This document shows positions 1 through 6,646 of a stretch of 15,808 nucleotides of DNA, piece by piece. The notes under the pieces were generated by a model, which saw only the letters and a list, made by a program, of their open reading frames with translations, had not been told where the DNA came from and did not search any database. The DNA is from Sediminibacterium ginsengisoli. GTDB lineage: Bacteria > Bacteroidota > Bacteroidia > Chitinophagales > Chitinophagaceae. Position 1 is the stretch's first letter. Each line of letters opens with the position of its first letter. The translations under genes were made by a program, and so were the position numbers. The stretch is from contig CALPLN020000022.1 of NCBI GenBank assembly GCA_943324415.2, positions 1 through 15,808 of the forward strand, in the 5' to 3' direction.

Positions 1-500
1 CGGTCGCCATGGTACCTGTATTTGCAAGAGATATTTTAAAAGTGGGTCCTATTGGATTTGGCTGGCTGAATGCCGCCACTGATATAGGTGCTATCCTTAT
101 TATCGTACTAATTACTTTATTTCCTGTGGAACAAAAACAAGGAAAAAAATTATTACTTGCAGTCGCAGGATTTGGTGTCTGCATTATTGTATTTGCACTT
201 TCAAAAATATTCTGGATCTCCTTTGCTGCATTATTAATGAGTGGCATACTAGATGGATTTAGTATGATTGTCAGAGGTACGATTGTACAACTTAAAACAC
301 CAAGTCATATGCGTGGCAGGGTCATGTCAGTCAATTCCATGTTCATCAATAGCAGCAATGAATTAGGTCAATTTGAAAGCGGATTGGCAGCAAAAGCAAT
401 GGGCGTGATTCCCTCTGTGGTTTTTGGCGGAGCCATGACGATTCTAGTCGTAATTACAACTTGGTTTAAAGCGCCTAAATTAAAAGAAATGGAATATTAA
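1..500 (+). CDS. MFS transporter, C-terminal part (5' end outside window)
   Basis: This is the C-terminal part of a major facilitator superfamily transporter in the inner membrane, probably an exporter. The frame is open to the left edge, and the first ATG (base 9) reads into VPVFARD, a motif from the interior of EntS-like (MFS_3) exporters, so the real start lies upstream. About four hydrophobic segments are visible: around the GFGWLNAATDIGAIL stretch, LLLAVAGFGVCIIVFALS, ISFAALLMSGILDGFSMIV and the VVFGGAMTILVVITTWF stretch. Between the last two is the cytoplasmic-loop motif MRGRVMSVNSMF, whose RGRVMS core is typical of the superfamily. The TAA stop at 498-500 directly abuts the stop codon of the opposing gene. 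The substrate cannot be told from this fragment. The family call is confident, the exporter role is inferred. Confidence 0.85.
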   Translation, partial: VAMVPVFARDILKVGPIGFGWLNAATDIGAILIIVLITLFPVEQKQGKKLLLAVAGFGVCIIVFALSKIFWISFAALLMSGILDGFSMIVRGTIVQLKTPSHMRGRVMSVNSMFINSSNELGQFESGLAAKAMGVIPSVVFGGAMTILVVITTWFKAPKLKEMEY

Positions 501-980
501 TTATTTCGCAATGAGGGCATTCATGACATCATGCACCGCAGGGCAAAATTCTGCATTCTTCATCGTAATTGGAATACGTTTAAAAAAAACATCTTCATCT
601 GTGTAAGGGAATCTTTGGCAATCAGTTGGACGATGATCATAAATACTACAAGCATTGTCATTGCCTAAGAACGGACAAGGCCTTGTCTTGGAAACATAAT
701 CACCTTCTTCATCCATGCTTAAATACTGATCTATAAAAGCGGTTTCTTTCATGCCCAAGTATTTGCTGATTCTTTTAATGTCCGGCATTTTAAATCTAGG
801 CGAGTAATTTTTACAACATCTTGCACAGTCTAAGCAATCAATTTTCTCAAATGCAGCTTCATGCAGATCAGGTAATTGCTTTAAAATAACACGCTTATCC
901 ACCCTTTTAAGAAAGTTATGGAATTTTTTAAGCTGCTCTGGGGCTGGAGTATCGTATAAGTGTTCAGTGTTCTCTTGCAT
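501..980 (-). CDS. YkgJ-family zinc/iron-chelating cysteine-cluster protein
   Basis: A 159-residue protein of the YkgJ/UPF0153 family, small cytoplasmic proteins with a conserved cysteine cluster thought to bind zinc or an iron-sulfur centre; their biochemical role is not established. Eight cysteines are visible: C49, C52, C55 and C56 (pattern CxxCxxCC), then C102, C111, C121 and C146, in the family-typical contexts RPCPF, CSIYDHRP, CQRFP and FCPAV. I chose ATG at 980 over an upstream in-frame TTG at 992 because the TTG is the end of a TACTTTTG promoter box and the ATG gives the family's normal N-terminus. The gene is divergent from gcvP and meets the MFS gene tail to tail with no spacer. Nothing seems truncated. 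Confidence 0.85.
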   Translation of the reverse strand: MQENTEHLYDTPAPEQLKKFHNFLKRVDKRVILKQLPDLHEAAFEKIDCLDCARCCKNYSPRFKMPDIKRISKYLGMKETAFIDQYLSMDEEGDYVSKTRPCPFLGNDNACSIYDHRPTDCQRFPYTDEDVFFKRIPITMKNAEFCPAVHDVMNALIAK

Positions 981-989
981 AATAGGTGA

Positions 990-1020
990 CAAAAGTAAAC
1001 TATTTGAGGCTCATCCACAA
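990..1020 (-). promoter_or_regulatory. Bacteroidota-type promoter of the ykgJ-family gene
   Basis: Reading the minus strand, TACTTTTG (990-997) matches the Bacteroidota -7 consensus TAnnTTTG, and a TTG (1018-1020) lies 20 bases upstream of it, at the spacing expected for the -33 element. The box ends 9 bases before the ATG at 980, so the 5' leader would be only a few bases long. Confidence 0.6.
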
Positions 1021-1079
1021 GCTTTCCCCATTCAGGCCCATTAAGATAAAGATCCCCTATCAAGCGGCTTTAAAATGCG

Positions 1080-1087
1080 TATATTTG
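1080..1087 (+). promoter_or_regulatory. Candidate -7 box for gcvP
   Basis: TATATTTG fits TAnnTTTG and lies 33 bases before the gcvP ATG. No clear TTG -33 element is seen about 20 bases upstream. The leader would be roughly 25-30 bases; no glycine-riboswitch-like fold was recognised, and the space is too short for one. Confidence 0.45.
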
Positions 1088-1120
1088 TGGCAATTTTTAA
1101 CCTTTTCAATTCCGTCGATA

Positions 1121-3970
1121 ATGAATCAAAGTGGCGCAGAATTTATCCAAAGACATATTGGTCCAAATCCAGTAGATAGTGCAAAAATGTTGGCTGCAGT
1201 GGGTGTTGATAATTTAGCAGCTTTAATAGACAAAATTGTACCAGCAAATATTCGTTTAAAAAAACCAATGGAGATTCCTGCAGGATTGTCGGAATTTGAA
1301 ATGTTACAATCACTGAAACTGATTGGCGAAAAAAATATAGTTGCAAAAAACTTTATCGGACAAGGCTATTATGGAACCATCACTCCATCAGTCATCCTTA
1401 GAAATATATTTGAAAATCCAGGTTGGTATACCCAATACACCCCTTATCAAGCAGAAATTGCTCAAGGGCGTTTAGAAAGTTTATTAAATTTTCAAACGAT
1501 GATTACCGATTTGACTGGAATGGATATTGCCAACGCCTCTTTGTTAGACGAAGCCACTGCGGCGGCTGAAGCTATGGCCATGATCTTTAATCATGTCAAC
1601 AAATCAGTAGTTGCTAGTCATCCTAAATTATTTGTGGACCAAGCCGTATTTGCACAAACAAAATCTGTTTTGCAAACAAGAGCTACGCCAATAGGTGTGG
1701 AATTGGTTACTGGAGATTTTAAAAACGCAAGTTTAGACAATCAATTCTTTGGAGCGATATTGCAATATCCAAATGCGAATGGCGCCATCGAAGATTATAG
1801 CAGCTTTATAGATCAAGTACACCAATTAGGTGGTATGGTCATCTTGGTTGCTGATTTACTTTCACTGACTATATTGAAAAGCCCAGGAGAATTAAATGCG
1901 GATGTTGCTGTAGGCAATACACAGAGATTTGGTGTGCCGATGGGATTCGGTGGACCACATGCTGCTTATTTTGCAACCAAAGACGCCTTTAAAAGAGGGA
2001 TGCCAGGCAGATTAATTGGTGTTAGTATTGATGCGCAAGGCAACCGTGCATTGAGAATGGCATTACAGACAAGAGAACAACATATTAAGCGTGAAAAAGC
2101 GACTTCCAATATCTGTACTGCTCAGGCTTTGCTTGCAAATATGGCCGTAATGTATGCCGTCTATCATGGACCAGAGGGATTAAAATCAATCGCGTCTAGA
2201 GTCCATACTTTTGCGCAAGGATTGGCGCAACAATTAGAAAGCTTAGGGATTCAACAAGTCAATAATTATTATTTTGACACCCTGCATATAACTGGTTTCG
2301 ACGCCAATAAATTATTTGAACTAGCCTCAGAAAAAGCAATCAATTTTAATTATTTCACCAATGGAACAGTGTCTATAAGTATTGACGAGACTACTTCCTC
2401 TTCTGATGTTCAAGCAATCGTAGGCTTATTTGAAACATTGACTGGCAAAAAAGCCAATGCATTGAATGCAAGCATCAAAAATGTAGCAATTCCAGCACAA
2501 TTAATAAGAACAAGCGATTACCTAACGCATCCAGTATTCAATACTCATCATAGTGAAACGCAAATGATGCGTTATATCAAGCAGTTGGAGAATAAAGATC
2601 TTTCTTTAAATACCAGTATGATCAGTCTTGGTAGTTGTACTATGAAATTGAATGCCGCAACCGAAATGATTCCAGTTAGTTGGCCTTGTTTTGGTGGCTT
2701 ACATCCATTTGCACCAGCTAGCCAAACAATAGGCTACCAAGAAATAGCAAAAGAGCTTAGTGCTTATTTATGTCAAACGACAGGATTCACCGCTTGTAGC
2801 TTACAACCTAATAGTGGTGCTCAAGGTGAATATGCCGGATTGTTAACAATCCGTTCTTACCACGCAGCAAGAAACGAGACACATAGAAATATTGTATTGA
2901 TTCCAATTAGCGCACACGGCACTAACCCTGCAAGTGCGGTAATGGCTGGATTTAAAGTGGTCGTGGTTGCGTGTGATGCAGCCGGCAATATTGATGTAGC
3001 AGACTTAACTGAAAAAGCAATCCAGTATAAAGATAATTTAGGCGCGTTGATGGTGACTTACCCATCTACACATGGTGTATTCGAAGAAACCATCATGGAT
3101 ATTTGTAACACCATTCACCAATATGGCGGTATGGTCTATATGGATGGAGCCAATATGAATGCACAGGTTGGATTAACAAGCCCAGGAAATATTGGCGCCG
3201 ATGTTTGTCACTTGAATTTGCATAAAACATTTGCAATCCCGCATGGTGGTGGTGGACCAGGTGTTGGCCCAATTTGCGTGAATGATAAATTAGCCCCTTT
3301 CTTACCAGGTCATATTTTAAATGGCGACGAGACCAATGCTGTGAGCGGCGCACCTTTAGGATCAGCAAGCATTTTATTAATCAGTTATGCGTATATTAAA
3401 ATGTTAGGTGCAAAAGGATTGGAATTGGCTACTAGCTATGCGATTTTGAATGCCAACTACATGAAATCAAGATTGGAAAAAGCCTATACCATTTTGTACA
3501 CAAGTAAAAATGGTACTTGTGCGCACGAGTTTATCATTGACTTAAGACCTTTCAAAATAACTGCAGGTATTGAAGCAGAAGATGTGGCAAAACGATTAAT
3601 TGATTATGGCTTCCATGCCCCAACGATGAGCTTCCCTGTACCAGGCACCATCATGATTGAGCCAACAGAAAGTGAAGACATGCCAGAACTAGATCGCTTC
3701 TGTGATGCATTGTTAGCAATACATGTGGAAATTAAAGCAATCGAAGAAGGTCGTTACGATAAAAATGACAACCCGCTAAAGAATGCACCACATACGCAGC
3801 ACGTGATTTGTGCAAATGAATGGTCACATGCTTATACTAGACAAGAAGCCGCATTCCCTTTACCTTATGTTGCACTGAATAAGTTTTGGCCAACAGTAGC
3901 ACGCGTAAACAATACACACGGGGATAGAAACCTTGTTTGTACATGTGAGCCAGTGTCTTCTTACGTATAA
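1121..3970 (+). CDS. gcvP: Glycine dehydrogenase (decarboxylating), P protein of the glycine cleavage system
   Basis: GcvP is the PLP-dependent P protein of the glycine cleavage system. It decarboxylates glycine and passes the aminomethyl group to lipoylated GcvH. This is the single-chain form (949 residues), with both halves that are separate subunits in GcvPA/GcvPB organisms. The N-terminal half shows family signatures FIQRHIGP, FIGQGYYGT and NPGWYTQYTPYQAEIAQGRLE. The C-terminal half carries the PLP Schiff-base lysine in HLNLHKTF (K702), followed by the glycine-rich PHGGGGPGVGP loop. ATG at 1121 is chosen because it gives the usual MNQSGAEFIQRHIGP-like start and normal length; the frame is open further upstream to 986, but that extension runs through the promoter region and is not family-like. 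gcvT and gcvH are not in the window. The gene ends in a strong terminator and appears monocistronic. Confidence 0.97.
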   Translation: MNQSGAEFIQRHIGPNPVDSAKMLAAVGVDNLAALIDKIVPANIRLKKPMEIPAGLSEFEMLQSLKLIGEKNIVAKNFIGQGYYGTITPSVILRNIFENPGWYTQYTPYQAEIAQGRLESLLNFQTMITDLTGMDIANASLLDEATAAAEAMAMIFNHVNKSVVASHPKLFVDQAVFAQTKSVLQTRATPIGVELVTGDFKNASLDNQFFGAILQYPNANGAIEDYSSFIDQVHQLGGMVILVADLLSLTILKSPGELNADVAVGNTQRFGVPMGFGGPHAAYFATKDAFKRGMPGRLIGVSIDAQGNRALRMALQTREQHIKREKATSNICTAQALLANMAVMYAVYHGPEGLKSIASRVHTFAQGLAQQLESLGIQQVNNYYFDTLHITGFDANKLFELASEKAINFNYFTNGTVSISIDETTSSSDVQAIVGLFETLTGKKANALNASIKNVAIPAQLIRTSDYLTHPVFNTHHSETQMMRYIKQLENKDLSLNTSMISLGSCTMKLNAATEMIPVSWPCFGGLHPFAPASQTIGYQEIAKELSAYLCQTTGFTACSLQPNSGAQGEYAGLLTIRSYHAARNETHRNIVLIPISAHGTNPASAVMAGFKVVVVACDAAGNIDVADLTEKAIQYKDNLGALMVTYPSTHGVFEETIMDICNTIHQYGGMVYMDGANMNAQVGLTSPGNIGADVCHLNLHKTFAIPHGGGGPGVGPICVNDKLAPFLPGHILNGDETNAVSGAPLGSASILLISYAYIKMLGAKGLELATSYAILNANYMKSRLEKAYTILYTSKNGTCAHEFIIDLRPFKITAGIEAEDVAKRLIDYGFHAPTMSFPVPGTIMIEPTESEDMPELDRFCDALLAIHVEIKAIEEGRYDKNDNPLKNAPHTQHVICANEWSHAYTRQEAAFPLPYVALNKFWPTVARVNNTHGDRNLVCTCEPVSSYV

Positions 3971-3990
3971 TTAAAAGTATCGTTACTCCA

Positions 3991-4025
3991 TAAAAAAAGG
4001 CGCTCATTTAGAGCGCCTTTTTTTA
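3991..4025. terminator. Bidirectional intrinsic terminator between gcvP and the Xre-like gene
   Basis: A perfect 14-bp inverted repeat (AAAAAAAGGCGCTC and its complement) encloses a 5-base ATTTA loop. The GC-rich GGCGCTC core is flanked by A7 on one side and T7 on the other, so it can terminate transcripts from both the gcvP side and the opposing gene. Confidence 0.93.
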
Positions 4026-4040
4026 TTCAACCATGGTGAA

Positions 4041-4481
4041 CTAAGCATCCATTCTTTTAACTACACTAGAGCTGCTACTAGATATCGGAGGATTCCCGTT
4101 TAACATGAACTCATATAAGCCAATGATTTTTTCCTTGTCTCTTAATGAGGTTTGTAGTTTATCAAAATCATATTCAAGGTGCTTAAGTTTTTTGTTTTCC
4201 GTACTGTATTTATTAGTAAAGTCTTCTACGATATTTGAATGCACTTGTTGAACGAGTGGATTGTCTTCTTTTAGCATTTGTCCTTCACCCGTTAAAATCC
4301 ATAAAATATCCGCATCGGGGTAGGCCAGATGTATCTTAATTAAGATATCAGACCCAACTGATCCAAGATGTTTTAATTGTTTTGAAAAATAACCATTTGA
4401 CAACTCGATTTTTTTCTCAAAAGCATGTGGTGAGATCTTTTTGAAATGAATGTAGATCGCAATTCTTTCGATAGGTTTCAT
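4041..4481 (-). CDS. Small Xre/CI-repressor-like helix-turn-helix protein with coiled-coil tail
   Basis: A 146-residue protein resembling the short phage-repressor-like HTH proteins common in Bacteroidota. Residues about 1-70 look like an Xre/CI-type domain: ERIAIYI start, KISPHAFEKKIELSNGYFSKQ as the likely HTH, then GSVGSDILIKI and the diagnostic YPDADILWILTGEGQML ending. Residues about 80-125 are charged and heptad-like, probably a coiled coil for dimerisation. The C-terminus has six consecutive serines (ISSSSSSVV) encoded by mixed TCT, AGT and AGC codons, so it is not a simple DNA repeat. There is no peptidase (LexA/CI-type) domain. It is convergent with gcvP and downstream of the ABC-F gene across 148 bp holding candidate operators. 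Target genes are unknown, and no prophage genes adjoin it; autoregulation is inferred. Confidence 0.72.
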   Translation of the reverse strand: MKPIERIAIYIHFKKISPHAFEKKIELSNGYFSKQLKHLGSVGSDILIKIHLAYPDADILWILTGEGQMLKEDNPLVQQVHSNIVEDFTNKYSTENKKLKHLEYDFDKLQTSLRDKEKIIGLYEFMLNGNPPISSSSSSVVKRMDA

Positions 4482-4506
4482 GGTAATAAAATTTAGCGGT
4501 GAATTT

Positions 4507-4529
4507 GATATAGCATTTTTATCTATATC
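4507..4529. promoter_or_regulatory. Dyad GATATAG-N9-CTATATC, candidate operator of the Xre-like gene
   Basis: Perfect 7-bp inverted half-sites (4507-4513 and 4523-4529) with centres 16 bp apart, lying 26-48 bases upstream of the Xre-like start codon. A near-consensus -7 box (TAAATTTT on the minus strand, 4488-4495, one mismatch to TAnnTTTG) sits between dyad and gene, so the dyad would cover the zone between the -7 and -33 elements. This is where an autorepressor would be expected to bind. Binding itself is inference. Confidence 0.4.
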
Positions 4530-4551
4530 GTTCTACAACTAAATTACCTAT

Positions 4552-4593
4552 ACCAATAAAGTTATATGCAAGACTTAGGCCTCATTTATTGGT
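4552..4593. repeat. Inverted repeat ACCAATAAA / TTTATTGGT
   Basis: Nine-base arms at 4552-4560 and 4585-4593 are perfectly complementary across a 24-base spacer. They overlap the first unit of the AGGCCT direct repeat. There is no T-tract after the AT-rich stem, so it is not a standard terminator for the ABC-F gene that ends at 4630. It may be a protein-binding site or chance. Confidence 0.4.
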
Positions 4594-4609
4594 CACTTAG
4601 GCCTCATTT
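4573..4609. repeat. Two 15-bp direct repeats, 22-bp period, each with an AGGCCT core
   Basis: ACTTAGGCCTCATTT occurs identically at 4573-4587 and 4595-4609. The 22-bp period is about two helical turns, which would place bound proteins on the same face of the DNA. The repeats lie in the 148-bp gap between the ABC-F stop and the Xre-like start, 92-128 bases upstream of the latter. A regulatory role is inferred. Confidence 0.65.
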
Positions 4610-4629
4610 TTAAAAATAACAATCGTTAA

Positions 4630-6564
4630 TTATTGTTTTTCACTCAATGCCAACCATCTTAATTCAGCCGCTTCTAATTCGGCTGTAACTGAGGCCAGTT
4701 GTGCACTCAGCGCCGTTATTTGAGTATAATCTCCGGTACTTTGATTGAGTTCGTTTGTAAGTGTTGCTTTTTTACTTTCTAACTCAGGCATAGCTTTATT
4801 CAATTGCTCTAATTCTAATTTTTCCTTGTAGGACATTTTTTCTGCTACTTTCTTAGCTGTATTGTCTACCATTATTTCTTTTGTGTTGGAAGTAGCTGGT
4901 TCGTTTTTCAAAGGCTTCACTTCGTGTTCCACCTGCGTAGTAATGTCAGAACTCAAAGAAGCATAGCTCTGTTTGCTTTTTTCTAAAATTCTAAATTGGG
5001 TATAGTTTCCTGGATAGTCTCGAATCACACCGTCGCCCTCAAAAATAAATAAGTGATCTACCAATTTGTCCATGAAATAACGATCATGCGATACCAATAA
5101 GACACATCCTGCAAAATCAATTAAGAATTGTTCCAATACCGCTAATGTTGGAAGATCCAAATCATTGGTAGGTTCATCTAAGATCAAAAAATTGGGATTC
5201 TTAAATAAGATGGTTAATAATTGTAGTCTTTTTTTCTCTCCTCCACTTAAGGCACTTAAATAAGTATATTGTTTATCAGGGGTGAACAAAAACAATTCTA
5301 AAAACTGCGCAGCGCTCAATGTGCCACCACTTGCCAATGGGAACTGTTCTGCGAATGTCTTTAGGTATTCGATCACACGCATGTCTTTTTTATAGGTTAA
5401 CCCCTCTTGCGAAAAATGACCAAAGACAATCGTCTCACCCACGTTGACTTTACCACTATCCGGTTCTGTCAATCCTTGTAATATTTGCAAAAACGTAGAC
5501 TTACCTACCCCATTTTTTCCTACAATACCAATTCGCTCCCCTTTGCTAAACGTATAATCAAAGCCTTTCAACACCACTAAATCTCCAAAAGACTTGTACA
5601 CTTTTTTAGCTTCAATAATTTTGCCTCCCAGTCGGGTCATCTTCATATCCAATTGCAAATTCGTATCTTCTATCTTTTGTTTTGCCTTAGCCTCTACATC
5701 ATAAAAATTATCTTGTCTGCTCTTACTTTTGGTAGTCCTTGCTTTTGGCTGCTTTCGCATCCACTCTAATTCTTTCCTAAAAGTATTTTTCGCTTTATCA
5801 ATACTTGCTAATTCTGATTCAATTCTTGCGGCTTTTTTTTCTAAATAATTCTCGTAGTCCCCTTTGTAATTGTATAACTTCTCTCTTTCTAATTCCCAGA
5901 TCTCATCTGTGACCGCTTCTAAAAAGTAACGATCATGTGATACAAGTAACAAGGTCACCTTCTCTTGTGCTAAATAATTCTCAAGCCATTCAATCATATT
6001 TAAATCCAAATGGTTCGTTGGCTCGTCCATCAGCAACAAAACATGTTTTGGTTCAAATCCAATTTGAATCAAGGTTTTTGCCAAGGACACACGCTTGCGT
6101 TGTCCCCCACTAAGTTTTGAAACAGGTTGTTCTAAATGATGAATATTTAATTGCGTTAAAATCGTTTTTACTTTAGACTCAAAATCCCAAGCATTGTTCT
6201 CCTCCATTTCCATAATGGCATCCGTAATCAAATTTTCATCTTCTGTCTCCATAGCCATTTCGTAATTACTTATGGCCTTCATAATTGGATGCTCTTGATT
6301 GAATAAATTCTGCGTAACCGAAGCTGTTTCAATAAATTGAGGATCCTGTTCAAAGAGCACTAAATGCACATCTTTATGCACTTTTGCTGTACCTGAATCT
6401 GGCACTTCTTTACCAGATAATATCCTCAATAAGGTACTTTTCCCTATGCCATTCCTAGCTACTAAGGCGATTCTGTCCCCTTCGTTGATATTAAAGCTGA
6501 TACCCTTAAATAAAGGCGTAATGCCATAACTCTTTGTCAAATTTTCTACAGATACATAATGCAT
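4630..6564 (-). CDS. ABC-F family ATPase, Uup-like
   Basis: A soluble 644-residue protein with two ABC ATPase domains and no membrane segments, typical of ABC-F proteins that act on ribosomes. Domain 1: Walker A RNGIGKST (about 37-44), signature LSGGQRKR (151-158), Walker B LLLMDEPTNHLD (176-187). The linker (about 230-310) is rich in Lys/Arg and includes LEWMRKQPKARTTKSKSR, as in Uup-type proteins. Domain 2: Walker A GKNGVGKST (349-357), LSGGEKKR (439-446), LILDEPTNDLD (460-470). A linker of about 45 residues leads to a C-terminal coiled-coil domain (about 575-644), as in Uup. Both catalytic glutamates are present. ATG at 6564 is chosen over an upstream frame start because MHYVSVENLTKSYG is the natural N-terminus and a -7 box lies just before it. 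Which ABC-F role it plays (ribosome rescue, assembly or resistance) cannot be read; Uup-like housekeeping is most likely. Confidence 0.92.
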   Translation of the reverse strand: MHYVSVENLTKSYGITPLFKGISFNINEGDRIALVARNGIGKSTLLRILSGKEVPDSGTAKVHKDVHLVLFEQDPQFIETASVTQNLFNQEHPIMKAISNYEMAMETEDENLITDAIMEMEENNAWDFESKVKTILTQLNIHHLEQPVSKLSGGQRKRVSLAKTLIQIGFEPKHVLLLMDEPTNHLDLNMIEWLENYLAQEKVTLLLVSHDRYFLEAVTDEIWELEREKLYNYKGDYENYLEKKAARIESELASIDKAKNTFRKELEWMRKQPKARTTKSKSRQDNFYDVEAKAKQKIEDTNLQLDMKMTRLGGKIIEAKKVYKSFGDLVVLKGFDYTFSKGERIGIVGKNGVGKSTFLQILQGLTEPDSGKVNVGETIVFGHFSQEGLTYKKDMRVIEYLKTFAEQFPLASGGTLSAAQFLELFLFTPDKQYTYLSALSGGEKKRLQLLTILFKNPNFLILDEPTNDLDLPTLAVLEQFLIDFAGCVLLVSHDRYFMDKLVDHLFIFEGDGVIRDYPGNYTQFRILEKSKQSYASLSSDITTQVEHEVKPLKNEPATSNTKEIMVDNTAKKVAEKMSYKEKLELEQLNKAMPELESKKATLTNELNQSTGDYTQITALSAQLASVTAELEAAELRWLALSEKQ

Positions 6565-6568
6565 GGCG

Positions 6569-6576
6569 CAAAGATA
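6569..6576 (-). promoter_or_regulatory. -7 box TATCTTTG four bases before the ABC-F start codon
   Basis: On the minus strand TATCTTTG matches TAnnTTTG and is followed by CGCC and then ATG. Transcription normally begins a few bases after this box, so the mRNA should start at or next to the A of ATG (leaderless). No good -33 TTG is seen at about 20 bases upstream. Confidence 0.5.
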
Positions 6577-6617
6577 CAAGCACTAAATTAAAATAGGGGA
6601 AAAAGCAACGAAGATTG

Positions 6618-6625
6618 TACTTTTG
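6618..6625 (+). promoter_or_regulatory. Candidate -7 box for ispH
   Basis: TACTTTTG matches TAnnTTTG and ends 21 bases before the ispH ATG, giving a leader of about 15 bases. It shares the 82-bp divergent region with the ABC-F promoter. No clear -33 element is visible. Confidence 0.5.
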
Positions 6626-6646
6626 TATACGTTAATATGCTAATAG

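Noticed and set aside
981..992. TTG start for the ykgJ-family gene
   Set aside because: This TTG is the end of the TACTTTTG promoter box, and the ATG at 980 gives a family-like N-terminus.
986..1120. N-terminal extension of GcvP from an in-frame upstream start
   Set aside because: The added 45 residues are unlike the family, run through the divergent promoter region and overlap the ykgJ -7 box; ATG at 1121 gives the normal GcvP start.
1021..1120. Glycine riboswitch upstream of gcvP
   Set aside because: The predicted leader is about 25-30 bases, too short for the aptamer, and no characteristic paired elements were recognised.
3093..3368. Open frame antisense to gcvP
   Set aside because: Its composition (HHHH, RR runs) is a shadow of the glycine-rich coding strand, and it has no recognisable domain or start signal.
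4552..4593. Terminator for the ABC-F gene formed by ACCAATAAA/TTTATTGGT
   Set aside because: The stem is AT-rich with a 24-base loop and no T-tract follows on the minus strand.
4573..4609. CRISPR array or mobile-element end
   Set aside because: There are only two 15-bp units with a 7-bp spacer, no further repeats, and no transposase or Cas gene in the window.
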